In this document: piece after piece, positions 8,421-17,189 of the stretch
How positions within the stretch are numbered: position 1 is the stretch's first letter
Layout: each line of letters starts with the position of its first letter
DNA from: Frondihabitans peucedani
GTDB taxonomy: Bacteria > Actinomycetota > Actinomycetes > Actinomycetales > Microbacteriaceae
Reading direction: 5' to 3'
Assembly (NCBI RefSeq): GCF_039537585.1
Contig: NZ_BAABAU010000007.1
Coordinates: forward strand, 1-58,939
Length of the DNA: 58,939 bases
Made by a program: the position numbers and the translations under genes
Notes under the pieces: generated by a model
The model's input: only the letters and a program-made list of their open reading frames with translations
The model's database searches: none
Told to the model about the DNA's origin: nothing

Positions 8421-9740
8421 TCAGACGGCAGCGCCGTCCCGGGCGAGCGAGGTCGCGCCCTCGACGAGCGGCGGCAGATCGAGCGTGTCGCGCAGGATCG
8501 CGCCCTCGTCGTACGCGGTCCGGTAGCTCCCGCGATCCTGCAGCTCCGGCACGACCCTCGCGACGAACTCGTCGAGACCGTGCGGGTTCGTCGCGCCGAC
8601 GATGACGAAGCCGTCGGTGGCCCGATCCTGCACCGCGCGGTCGATCTCGTCGGCGATCTGCGAGGCGGTGCCGACGAGGCTGTGCCGACCGGACAGGGCG
8701 ATGACGAGCTCGCGGATGCTGAGCCCCTCCGCGTCGGCCCGCTCCCGCCAGGCTCGCGCCGTCACGGCAGGATCGTCGTGTCGCACGCGACCCCGGGTGA
8801 CGGTCGCGTCGACGACGGGCTCGACGTCGGGGAGGGGGCCGTCCGGGTCGTACTCGGACAGGTCCCGGCCCCAGATCTGCTCGACGAACGCGATCGCCGT
8901 CTGCGGGCTCACCTGAGCGAGAGCGGTCTCACGGGCCTTCTCCTCGGCATCTCTCGGGCTGTCGCCGACGACGAAGGTGGCCGCGGGCAGGATCTTCAGC
9001 GAGTCCTCGTCGCGCCCCCATCCTGCGAGCCGGCCCTTGACGTCGTCGTAGAAGGCCTTGGCCGCGCCGAACTCGCTGTGGCGGGAGAAGATCACCTCGG
9101 CGTGCTGCGCGGCGAAGCTGCGGCCGTCGGCGGAGTCGCCGGCCTGCACCACGACGGGGTGCCGCTGCGGGCTGACCGGCACCGGGAAGGTCCCCTCGAC
9201 GTCGAAGTGCTTGCCGTGGTGCGACACCGGGCGGTCGGTGCCGGCGTTCCAGAGCTCCTTGGCGACGGTGACGAACTCGGCCGCGCGCTCGTAGCGCTCG
9301 GCGAAGTCGAGGAAGCCGCCGCGCCGGAAGTTGGCGCCGTGGAACGCGTCCGACGAGGTGACGACGTTCCACCCGGCGCGCCCGCCGCTCAGGTGGTCGA
9401 GCGACGCCAGCTGCTTCGCCAGCTCGAACGGCTCGTTGAAGGTGGCGCTCAGCGTCCCAACGAGTCCGATGTCGCGCGTGATGCCCGCGAGGGCGCTCAG
9501 GATCGACAGCGTGGCGGGTCGACCCGCGACGTCGAGGTCGTGCAGGCGCCCCTTGTGCTCGCGGAGCCGCAGCCCCTCGGCCAGGAACAGGTAGTCGAAC
9601 AGGCCGCGCTCCGCGTTCGCCGCGAAGTGCTCGAACGACGAGAAGTCGATCTGGCTGCCCGCGTCGGGCGCGCTCCAGACGGTCGTGTTGTTGACGCCCG
9701 GGATGTGGGCGGCCAGGTGGATCCGGCGCTTCGCGGTCAT
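8421..9740 (-). CDS. LLM-class flavin-dependent monooxygenase, NtaA/SnaA/DszA type
   Basis: The 439-aa protein has the hallmarks of the NtaA/SnaA/DszA group: an N-terminal strand followed by HIPGVNNTTVW, FDYLFLAEGL, GTLSATFNEPFELAKQLASLDHLS, then GRAGWNVVTSS, and VVQAGDSADGRSFAA. These enzymes use FMNH2 from a reductase partner and oxygenate organosulfur or aminocarboxylate compounds. The ATG overlaps the stop of the upstream monooxygenase (ATGA), and GAGGAG precedes it. Divergence from an amino-acid-type ABC importer suggests use of an S-containing amino acid derivative (inference). Confidence 0.9.
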   Translation of the reverse strand: MTAKRRIHLAAHIPGVNNTTVWSAPDAGSQIDFSSFEHFAANAERGLFDYLFLAEGLRLREHKGRLHDLDVAGRPATLSILSALAGITRDIGLVGTLSATFNEPFELAKQLASLDHLSGGRAGWNVVTSSDAFHGANFRRGGFLDFAERYERAAEFVTVAKELWNAGTDRPVSHHGKHFDVEGTFPVPVSPQRHPVVVQAGDSADGRSFAAQHAEVIFSRHSEFGAAKAFYDDVKGRLAGWGRDEDSLKILPAATFVVGDSPRDAEEKARETALAQVSPQTAIAFVEQIWGRDLSEYDPDGPLPDVEPVVDATVTRGRVRHDDPAVTARAWRERADAEGLSIRELVIALSGRHSLVGTASQIADEIDRAVQDRATDGFVIVGATNPHGLDEFVARVVPELQDRGSYRTAYDEGAILRDTLDLPPLVEGATSLARDGAAV

Positions 9741-10858
9741 GCGAGCACTCCTCTCGAATCGGAGAAGCGGTTCTCGGAACGGGGCAGTCGGAGGCGCGAG
9801 CGAAGCGACGTCGGCGCGTCGGCCGGCTGATGGTGACCCGCTGCGGCCAGGAGCGGGAGCAGGTCGCGCTCGATGCGGCCGAGGTCGTCGGGCAGGCGCG
9901 CGGGGTGGAGCCGGACCCCGTCGTAGCCGAGGTCGTGCAGCGAGCCGATCGCCTGCGCGACGGCGTCGGCGGTCGCCGCGACGACCCGGATCTCGGCCGA
10001 CAGGGGTGCGCCGGCGTGCTCGTCGAGGCGCTCGAGGGCCGACGTGGCCGCACCTGCGGTGTCCTCGAGCAGCACCGCGAGATCGGTGAAGACGCGGAGA
10101 GGCTCGCCGACGCGGGCCACGCGTCTCTCTGTGTCGCGGATCTCGCGCAGGATCGAGAGCGCGCCCGCAACGTCCTGCGCACTCACGAACACGACGTCCG
10201 CGTGGCGGGCCGCCGCCTCGAGCTCGGCGGGGGTGCGGACCTCGATCGCCACGGGCAGCTGCCCCTGCGGCGAGCGCGGCACGATCGAGGCGCCCTCGAC
10301 GCTGAAGAACCTGCCGTGGAACCGCGCCGGATGGATGCGGTCGCGATCGAGGTAGCGGCCGGTGGCGACGTCGCGGATGACGGCGTCGTCCTCCCAGCTG
10401 TCCCAGAGGAGGCGGCTGAGGACGACGGCGTCCTCCAGCTCGTCGAGGAGGTCGGCGTCGGTGAGGGCCAAGGCGTCGCGGCGGCCGAAGAGCGGCGCCT
10501 CGGCTCGGGCGTCGCCGGTGGAGACGAGCCAGCCGGCGCGGCCGCGGCTCACGTGGTCGAGCGTCTGCAGCCCCGTCGCGACGTGGAACGGCTCGGTGTG
10601 CGCCGTCATGACCGCGGGCACGAGGCCGATCCGCGTGGTCGCGGGGGCGATCGCTGAGGCGATCAGGAGGGCGTCGAGGTGCGCGCCACCCCGCAGCAGG
10701 AAGGAGTCGTCGAGCGTCACGAGGTCGATGCCCGCCGTCTCGGCCCCTCCGATCAGCCCGCGCCAGGTGCGGAGGGAGCCCGGGGCCGCGAGAGGCGCGG
10801 AACCGGGGTGCCGCCCTCCGGCGGCGAGGGCCGCAGCGACGAGCAGGTGGTGGCTCAC
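9737..10858 (-). CDS. LLM-class flavin-dependent oxidoreductase
   Basis: The 373-aa protein is a second luciferase-like monooxygenase, more distant from the NtaA group: [62 protein letters not shown]. The GTG start at 10856-10858 has GGAG about 10 nt upstream. It is the first gene of a two-gene operon with the larger monooxygenase. Two LLM enzymes next to an amino-acid ABC importer recall the ytmO/ytnJ-type sulfur-acquisition operon of Bacillus. Confidence 0.85.
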   Translation of the reverse strand: MSHHLLVAAALAAGGRHPGSAPLAAPGSLRTWRGLIGGAETAGIDLVTLDDSFLLRGGAHLDALLIASAIAPATTRIGLVPAVMTAHTEPFHVATGLQTLDHVSRGRAGWLVSTGDARAEAPLFGRRDALALTDADLLDELEDAVVLSRLLWDSWEDDAVIRDVATGRYLDRDRIHPARFHGRFFSVEGASIVPRSPQGQLPVAIEVRTPAELEAAARHADVVFVSAQDVAGALSILREIRDTERRVARVGEPLRVFTDLAVLLEDTAGAATSALERLDEHAGAPLSAEIRVVAATADAVAQAIGSLHDLGYDGVRLHPARLPDDLGRIERDLLPLLAAAGHHQPADAPTSLRSRLRLPRSENRFSDSRGVLA

Positions 10859-11062
10859 GGGGTCGCTCCGGTCGTCGGGCTCGGGCTCGGTGTGGTGTCA
10901 GCAGGTGGTCGCACCCGGGCCACGCTAGGCGCCGGGGCGACGGCGCGCGAACCCGTGACGCCGGCCGTGTCACAGGGTGAAAGAAGTCGTCACACATCTG
11001 CGCCGCCGCGGCCGAGACGGCAGGCTCCACGGCAACCACTTCCGATGCCGAGGAGACCGACG

Positions 11063-12856
11063 GTGACGAACATCCTGAGAACGCGATCCGCCGAGCGGGC
11101 AGATCCCGCCGGTGCCGGCGGCGCGCCGACCGCGACCGTGCCGGGCGGCGCCCTCGCTCCCGAGGCGGCGCCCCCCGAGGACGCCGTGCTCGCGGGGCGC
11201 TCCGTGCATCGGCGCGTGCACCCCGCCCGCTGGATCCTGACCGCGGTCGTCCTGCTGCTCGTACTGAACGCCGGACAGACGCTCTTCACCAACCCCGCCT
11301 GGGAATGGCCGAAGGTCGGCACCTGGATCGTCAGCCCGCCCGTGCTCAAGGGGCTCCGGCTGACACTCCTCGCGACCGCCATCAGTGCCGTCGTGAGTCT
11401 CGCCGGCGGCATCCTGGTCGCGGTCGCCCGCCTGTCGAGGAACCCAGTGCTCTCGTCCCTGAGCTGGGTGTACGTCTGGGTGTTCCGGTCGCTGCCGCTG
11501 ATCCTGGTGCTGATCTTCCTGTACAACCTGGGCAGCCTCTACCCGACCGTCGGCATCGGCGTCCCGTTCGGACCGCAGTTCCAGGTGAGGACGGTGTCGG
11601 TGCTGTCCGACCTCACCCTCGGCGTCGTCGGGCTCAGCCTCGCGCAGATCGCGTACACGTCGGAGGTCGTCCGCGCCGGGCTCCTGTCGGTCGACGCCGG
11701 GCAGCTCGAGGCGGCGAAGTCGCTCGGAATCCCGCGGGGGCGCCGGTTCCGGAGGATCCTGCTCCCCCAGGCGCTCCGCTCGATCGTGCCCGCGTTCGTC
11801 AACCAGATCGTCGGGCTGCTGCAGGCGTCGTCGCTGCTGTTCTACGTGTCGCTCCTCGACCTCTTCGGCGTCGTGCAGAACCTCGGCAGCACCTACCCGA
11901 CCGACATCATCCCGCTGCTGGTCGTCGCGTCGATCTGGTACCTCGTCTTCACGAGCGTCATCGGCATCGCGCAGTTCTACATCGAGCGCTTCTACGCCCG
12001 GGGCGCCGCCCGGGAGGTGCCGCTGACGCCGTTCCAGCGGGTGCGCCGGGCGTTCCGGGTCGCGGCCTCTGGAGGGCGTCCGATGAGCGCCGCACTCGAG
12101 ATCCGGGGCGCGTCGAAGTCGTTCGGCGACAGGCCCGTCCTGCGCGGGATCGACCTCGACGTCGAGCGCGGGAGCGTCACCGTGATCCTGGGCCCGTCCG
12201 GCTCCGGCAAGTCGACACTCCTCCGCGCGATCAACCACCTGGAGCCCCTCGACGAGGGCTCGGTACGGGTCGGCGGCGAGCTGGTCGGGGTGCGGGTGCG
12301 GCACCACCCGCGGCGCGGGGACCAGCTGGTCGAGCTGCCGGAGCGCGAGATCCTGCGCCAGCGCTCCCGGATCGGATTCGTGTTCCAGGCGTTCAACCTG
12401 TTCCCGCACCTGACGATCCTCGAGAACGTCACGGAGGCGCCCCTGTCGCTCGGCCGCGATGCTGCCGAGACGACGCAGAAGGCGAGGGCCCTCCTCGAGC
12501 GCGTCGGGCTCGCCGAGAAGGCCTCCGCCTACCCCCGGCAGCTCTCGGGCGGGCAGCAGCAGCGGGTGGCCATCGCCCGCGCGCTCGTCCTGGAGCCCGA
12601 GGTCGTCCTCTTCGACGAGCCGACCTCGGCGCTCGACCCCGAGCTCGTGGGCGAGGTCCTGAAGGTCATCGCCGGCCTCGCCGGGTCGGGCACCACCCTC
12701 GTCGTCGTCACGCACGAGATCGGCTTCGCCCGCGAGGTCGCCGACCGCGTCGTGTTCATCGACGAGGGCGTGATCCTCGAGCAGGGCACCCCGGCCGAGG
12801 TGCTCGACGCGCCGACGCACCCCCGCACGCGCGAGTTCCTCGGCCGCGTCCTCTGA
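11063..12856 (+). CDS. Fused ABC transporter permease/ATPase, amino-acid family
   Basis: The GTG at 11063 has GAGGAG 7 nt upstream and gives 597 aa. Residues about 50-325 are a HisM-type permease with its coupling loop ([23 protein letters not shown]). From about 341 follows a complete ATPase: Walker A GPSGSGKS at 377-384, signature LSGGQ at 494-498, Walker B VVLFDEP at 514-520. The two halves are joined in one frame with no stop. An ATG at 12083 preceded by GGAGG could also yield free ATPase. Together with the lipoprotein downstream it forms a polar amino-acid or sulfur-amino-acid importer of the inner membrane. Confidence 0.92.
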   Translation: MTNILRTRSAERADPAGAGGAPTATVPGGALAPEAAPPEDAVLAGRSVHRRVHPARWILTAVVLLLVLNAGQTLFTNPAWEWPKVGTWIVSPPVLKGLRLTLLATAISAVVSLAGGILVAVARLSRNPVLSSLSWVYVWVFRSLPLILVLIFLYNLGSLYPTVGIGVPFGPQFQVRTVSVLSDLTLGVVGLSLAQIAYTSEVVRAGLLSVDAGQLEAAKSLGIPRGRRFRRILLPQALRSIVPAFVNQIVGLLQASSLLFYVSLLDLFGVVQNLGSTYPTDIIPLLVVASIWYLVFTSVIGIAQFYIERFYARGAAREVPLTPFQRVRRAFRVAASGGRPMSAALEIRGASKSFGDRPVLRGIDLDVERGSVTVILGPSGSGKSTLLRAINHLEPLDEGSVRVGGELVGVRVRHHPRRGDQLVELPEREILRQRSRIGFVFQAFNLFPHLTILENVTEAPLSLGRDAAETTQKARALLERVGLAEKASAYPRQLSGGQQQRVAIARALVLEPEVVLFDEPTSALDPELVGEVLKVIAGLAGSGTTLVVVTHEIGFAREVADRVVFIDEGVILEQGTPAEVLDAPTHPRTREFLGRVL

Positions 12857-12898
12857 GCCCCTCCCCAGCACCCACAGCCCCCCTTCCCTAGGAGAACC

Positions 12899-13927
12899 AT
12901 GCCCAGAATCACCATCCGTCCCCTCCGCCGCGCAGGCACGGCACTCGTGGCCCTCGGCCTCGTCGGAGTCCTCGCCGGCTGCGCGGGAGCCTCCGCCACC
13001 GGAGCCGACGCCGACACCGGCGCGAAGGCAGGATCGACCTCGGTCACGGTCGCGAAGGCCACCAACGGGGCCGGCACCGAGACGACCGTCACCGTCCCGA
13101 CAGTCGACTCGATCCGCGCCGAGCTGCCCGCCTCCGTGAAGAGCTCCGGCACCCTCACGATCGGCGTCGGCAACCTGCCAGCGGGCTTCCCGCCCCTGTC
13201 GTTCCTCGGGACCGACCAGGAGACGCAGACCGGCTCGGAGCCCGACCTCGGCCGCCTGGTGGCCGCAGTCCTCGGCCTGAAGCCCGAGGTGAAGGCGGCG
13301 ACGTGGGACAACCTGTTCGTCGGCATCGACACCGGCGCGACCGACGTCGGCCTGTCGAACATTACCGACACCGAACAGCGCAAGGAGAAGTACGACTTCG
13401 CCTCCTACCGGGAGGACAATCTGGCGTTCGCCGTGAAGAGGTCGAGCACGTGGGAGTTCGACGGCGACTACGAGAACCTGGCCGGCAAGACGGTCGCCGT
13501 CAGCTCCGGGACCAACCAGGAGAAGCTGCTGCTGACCTGGCAGAAGAAGCTCGAGGCCGCCGGGAAGAAGCTGACCGTCAAGTACTACCCCGACACGAAC
13601 TCGACCTACCTCGCGTTGAACTCGGGCAGGATCGACGCGCTCTTCGGACCCAACCCCGGCATCGCGTACCAGAACGCCCAGAGTGCGAAGTCGGCGAATC
13701 CGACCCGGACGGCAGGCACCTTCTCGGGCGCAGGAGAGTCTCTGCAGGGCCTCATCGCCGCCACCACCAAAAAGGGCAACGGCCTCGTGAAACCGCTCGC
13801 CGACGCGATCGACTACCTCATCGAGCACGGCCAGTACGAGAAGCTGCTGAAGGCGTACCACCTGTCGAACGAGGCCGTGACGAAGTCCGAGATCAACCCT
13901 CCCGGCCTGCCGCTCGACAACCAGTAG
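12899..13927 (+). CDS. Amino-acid ABC transporter substrate-binding lipoprotein
   Basis: The 342-aa protein has a lipoprotein signal (positively charged start, hydrophobic stretch, lipobox LAGC with C28). The mature part is a type-3 solute-binding protein: SGTLTIGVGNLPAGFPPLSF, GSEPDLGRLVAAVLGLKPEVK, TWDNLFVGIDTGATDVGLSNI and the EKYDFASY segment. A TAGGAG ribosome-binding site precedes the ATG, 42 bp after the permease/ATPase gene. It should capture the substrate outside the membrane. A very long palindrome follows the stop. Confidence 0.92.
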   Translation: MPRITIRPLRRAGTALVALGLVGVLAGCAGASATGADADTGAKAGSTSVTVAKATNGAGTETTVTVPTVDSIRAELPASVKSSGTLTIGVGNLPAGFPPLSFLGTDQETQTGSEPDLGRLVAAVLGLKPEVKAATWDNLFVGIDTGATDVGLSNITDTEQRKEKYDFASYREDNLAFAVKRSSTWEFDGDYENLAGKTVAVSSGTNQEKLLLTWQKKLEAAGKKLTVKYYPDTNSTYLALNSGRIDALFGPNPGIAYQNAQSAKSANPTRTAGTFSGAGESLQGLIAATTKKGNGLVKPLADAIDYLIEHGQYEKLLKAYHLSNEAVTKSEINPPGLPLDNQ

Positions 13928-13931
13928 CCTG

Positions 13932-14003
13932 CGCCGCGCAACGTCTCGCGGACTGCGCACCCTGCCGCGGCGGGGTGCGGGGTCCGCGAGACGTTGCGCG
14001 GCG
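13932..14003. terminator. 72-bp near-perfect palindrome between convergent genes
   Basis: The outer arms 13932-13952 and 13983-14003 pair perfectly over 21 bp. The 30 bp between them continue the palindrome with only three mismatches, so the whole 72 bp can fold with essentially no loop. It lies 5 bp after the stop of the lipoprotein gene and 38 bp before the end of the leftward SDR gene. A bidirectional terminator is the simplest role. Confidence 0.75.
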
Positions 14004-14040
14004 GCGGGCCAGTGCGGCGGCGCGCTAGCGCGCCAGCGGG

Positions 14041-14886
14041 TCAGGCGGCGGGCGCGTCGAACCCGGTGCTGCGGCTCGTCGACTCCCACTCGGCGCGCTC
14101 GTCGCGCATCGTGTCGAGCACGGTGCCGAAGCCCTCGAAGGCGTCGTCGCCGAGGAGGAGCATGCTCGGCGCGCGCCCGCTCTCGACGACGGCGATCATC
14201 GCCTCGGCGGCCCGGTCGGGGTCGCCGGCCTGCGTGCCGTGCGCGGTGTCGTTCTCCTTGCGGCGCTTCCCGGCGGTGTCGGCGTAGTCGGCGATCGCCT
14301 CGGCCGACTGGGTGAGCGAGCGGCCGGCGAAGTCGGTACGGAAGCCGCCCGGCTCGACCGAGAACGCAGTGATCCCTAGCGGCGCGACCTCCTTGCGGAG
14401 CGACACCGTCATCGCCTCGAGCGCGGCCTTCGTCGCCGCGTAGTAGCCCGACCCCTCGGGCGAGATGCGGGCGCCGATCGACGAGATGTTGACGATGGTG
14501 CCGGAGCGCCGACCCCGCATCGAGGGCAGGATGGCGCGGATCATGGCGACGGCGCCGAAGAAGTTCGTGTCGAACAGGGCCTGCACGTCGGCCGGGTCGC
14601 CCTCCTCGACCGCTGCGCGGTAGCCGTAGCCGGCGTTGTTCACGAGCACGTCCACCTCGCCGAAGCGGTCGATGGCCGCCTCGACCGCGCGGGTGATCTG
14701 GGCGGGGTCGGTGACGTCGAGCGCGAGCGCGAGCGCCGTGTCGGGGTTGGCGCTCTCGAGATCCTGCACCTTCGAGACGTCTCGCGCGGTGACGACGGCG
14801 CGGTCGCCCCGCTTCAGGACGGCCTCGGCGAGCGAGCGCCCGAGTCCGGTCGAGCAGCCGGTGATGAACCAGGTGGATGCGGGCAT
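14041..14886 (-). CDS. Short-chain dehydrogenase/reductase
   Basis: The 281-aa protein starts at the ATG 14884-14886 with GGAG upstream. It is a classical SDR: WFITGCSTGLGRSLA cofactor motif near the N-terminus, LVNNAGYGY, INISS-type strand (IVNISSIGA) and the catalytic YYAATKAALE (YxxxK). Arg after the second strand (TARD) favours NADP(H). The substrate is unknown; the C-terminal part resembles the group annotated as oxidoreductases acting on ketones. It stands alone, leftward, diverging from the DUF6421 operon. Confidence 0.9.
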   Translation of the reverse strand: MPASTWFITGCSTGLGRSLAEAVLKRGDRAVVTARDVSKVQDLESANPDTALALALDVTDPAQITRAVEAAIDRFGEVDVLVNNAGYGYRAAVEEGDPADVQALFDTNFFGAVAMIRAILPSMRGRRSGTIVNISSIGARISPEGSGYYAATKAALEAMTVSLRKEVAPLGITAFSVEPGGFRTDFAGRSLTQSAEAIADYADTAGKRRKENDTAHGTQAGDPDRAAEAMIAVVESGRAPSMLLLGDDAFEGFGTVLDTMRDERAEWESTSRSTGFDAPAA

Positions 14887-15123
14887 GGAGTCTCTCCTTC
14901 GACGACGGGAACCCGTCCAGTCAACAACCGCCGCGCCTCGGCTGGCAGGCACCGGCAGTGCCTCCCGCCCGGTGGCGCGAATGAAAACGGCGACTCGCGC
15001 ACGAATCGTGCGTCACGGCGGCGCCCTGCGGCAGCTCCTTGCGCGGGTGATGGTGCGACGCGCGATCCTCCCCGATACTGGCCGGAACCAAGCAGTTCTC
15101 ATTCAGCGATCGGAGGTCGAACC

Positions 15124-16551
15124 ATGTCACAGGCAGCGAGAGTCACGCGCCCCGCCATCATCGGTGAACCCGAGGTCGTCGAGGACGCCCGCACCTCCGC
15201 CGCGTGGCTCGACCTGAAGGCCGCCGCGATCGCGCTTCAGAGCCTGCAGGCTCAGGACGGCGCCGTGCCCGACGAGGCAGCCCATGCCGAGGCGACAAGC
15301 CTCGTGCGCAGGATCACGTCGGCGATCGCGATCCTGACCCCCGCCTTCGAGCACGACCGCGCGTACCTCGAGCGGCTCGTCGTCGACTTCGACCGCTGGG
15401 CCGGGTCGGGCTTCGGGGTGCCCGACTTCCACGACTCGCTGGTCGCCTTCCACCCGCAGCGCGACCGCGTCGACGGGCTGCGGCACCTGGTCGTGTTCCC
15501 CATGTACACGCAGAACGGCAGCACGTCGCGGCTCGTCGAGGCCGTGATCGTCGAGGTGATCTGGCCGGAGTTCGTCGCCGAGCTGGAGGCGGGCGAGTAC
15601 TCGAACGCCCTGTTCGTGCCGATCCGGTTCGTCGACTTCACGTCCGGCTACGACACGAACTCTGCCGTGCTGTTCCCGGAGTCCGTCGCGATGCGCGAGA
15701 TCCCGACGTTCACCTGGGGGGCGATCTTCGCCGACCGGGAGGCGGCGCGGTTCCGGCGGGTGCTCCGGGCGGCGTCCGAGATCACCAAGCTGGAGCTGCC
15801 GACCGATGCCGCGAGGCTCCTCGACGACCAGCGTCTGGCCGAGGAGACCTTCGTGATGTGGGACCTCATCCACGACCGCACGCACATGCGCGGCGACCTC
15901 CCCTTCGACCCGTTCATGATCAAGCAGCGCATGCCGTTCTTCCTCTACTCGCTCGAGGAGCTCCGCTGCGACCTGACCGCCTACCGCGAGGCCGTCCGCC
16001 TGACCCGGAGCGACGACACCGACGACCTCACCCGCGAGCGCGCGCAGCTCGTGCAGTACGCGGTCCTGTTCGACCGCATCTTCCGGTTCGCGATCACCGG
16101 CTCGCGGGTGCGCAACTACGACGGGGTCGGCGGGCAGCTCCTCTTCGCCTGGCTGCACCAGCACCACGTCCTGCACTGGACCGACACGCGGCTCGCCATC
16201 GACTGGGACGAGGTGCCCGACGTGATCGTGGCCCTCGGCACGGCGATCGACGAGCTCTACTGGAAGTCGATCGACCGCCCGAAGGTCGCGCACTGGCTCG
16301 CCGCCTACGACCTCGTGTCGGCGACCCTCACGCCGCACCCGGCTTCCGCGTGGGCGAAGCGCGACCTGCCGCTCGACGGCCCGCCGAAGGGCTACACCGA
16401 CCGCGTCCTCGACGACGAGTTCCCGCTCAGCATGTTCTACGAGGCGCTCTCGAAGAAGATGACGACGGTCATCGAGTCGACGGCCGGGATCACTGGCAGC
16501 ACGCCCGACCTCGACGCCCCGCGCGCCGAGTCCGCCGTCGTCGCCGCATGA
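15124..16551 (+). CDS. DUF6421-family protein
   Basis: The 475-aa protein is preceded by GGAGGT 8 nt before the ATG. It matches, from memory, the actinobacterial family DUF6421, which has no assigned function. Visible conserved-looking blocks are HLVVFPMYTQNGSTSR, ALFVPIRFVDFTSGYDTNSAVLFPE, and MWDLIHDRTHMRGDLPFDPFMIKQRMPFF, whose His/Asp/His spacing and following acidic helix (EELRCDLTAYREAV) look like a metal site. No signal peptide or membrane segment is seen. It is translationally coupled to an SDR and that to a threonine aldolase (ATGA overlaps), so it probably acts in the same metabolic step series. Confidence 0.75.
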   Translation: MSQAARVTRPAIIGEPEVVEDARTSAAWLDLKAAAIALQSLQAQDGAVPDEAAHAEATSLVRRITSAIAILTPAFEHDRAYLERLVVDFDRWAGSGFGVPDFHDSLVAFHPQRDRVDGLRHLVVFPMYTQNGSTSRLVEAVIVEVIWPEFVAELEAGEYSNALFVPIRFVDFTSGYDTNSAVLFPESVAMREIPTFTWGAIFADREAARFRRVLRAASEITKLELPTDAARLLDDQRLAEETFVMWDLIHDRTHMRGDLPFDPFMIKQRMPFFLYSLEELRCDLTAYREAVRLTRSDDTDDLTRERAQLVQYAVLFDRIFRFAITGSRVRNYDGVGGQLLFAWLHQHHVLHWTDTRLAIDWDEVPDVIVALGTAIDELYWKSIDRPKVAHWLAAYDLVSATLTPHPASAWAKRDLPLDGPPKGYTDRVLDDEFPLSMFYEALSKKMTTVIESTAGITGSTPDLDAPRAESAVVAA

Positions 16552-17189
16552 GCGTCGTCGTCGTCACCGGTGCGACGGGCGACGCGGGCCGGGCGGTCTG
16601 CAGCGCGCTGCTGACCGCCGGGCACCTCGTCGTCGCCGTCGGGACCGACGCCGAGCGGCTCTCGTCCGTCGACGCGTCGTCCCGGCACGTCGTCGAGCTC
16701 ACCGACGAGGGGGCCGCCCGCGCCCTGGCCGACGCCGTCCGAGCCGAGTTCGGCCCGGCCGACGGGGTGGTCCACCTGGTCGGCGGCTGGCGCGGCGGGC
16801 AGGGCGACGCCGACTTCGTGTGGCTGGAGCGCAGGATCCTGACGACCCTCCGCCACGTGACGCTCGCCTTCCACGACGACCTGACCTCCTCCGAGCACGG
16901 GCGCCTCGTCGTGATCGGCTCCGCCAGCGCCGAGAAGCCCACCTGGAGCAACGCCGCCTACGCCACCGTCAAGTCGGCCGCCGACGCGTGGGTGCAGGCG
17001 CTCGCCTCGGGCTGGCGCAAGGCCGGTCGCGCCGCAGCCGTCACGCTCGTCGTGAAGGCGATCGGCGACGACGGGACCTCCCCAGGCGCGTTGGCCGACG
17101 CGATCCTGCCCCTCTGGTCGCGGAGCGCCGCAGAGCTGAACGGCGCCCGCATCGACCTCACCCCGCCCACGAAAGGCACTGACCGATGA
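16548..17189 (+). CDS. Short-chain dehydrogenase/reductase of the DUF6421 operon
   Basis: The 213-aa protein overlaps the DUF6421 stop by ATGA. It has the SDR cofactor motif VVVVTGATGDAGRAV, GVVHLVGGW in place of the usual NNAG, LVVIGSAS and AAYATVKSAADAWV (YxxxK: Y and K present). It is shorter than typical SDRs (about 250 aa), lacking much of the substrate-binding C-terminal part. The next gene overlaps it by ATGA. The atypical VHLVGG motif and short length suggest a specialised substrate. Confidence 0.85.
   Translation: MSVVVVTGATGDAGRAVCSALLTAGHLVVAVGTDAERLSSVDASSRHVVELTDEGAARALADAVRAEFGPADGVVHLVGGWRGGQGDADFVWLERRILTTLRHVTLAFHDDLTSSEHGRLVVIGSASAEKPTWSNAAYATVKSAADAWVQALASGWRKAGRAAAVTLVVKAIGDDGTSPGALADAILPLWSRSAAELNGARIDLTPPTKGTDR

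Noticed and set aside
10970-14089. A leftward open frame of 1039 codons
   Set aside because: It lies entirely opposite the ABC transporter and lipoprotein genes, is extremely rich in Arg/Gly/Asp/Glu and has no domain; long antisense frames are normal at 70 % GC.
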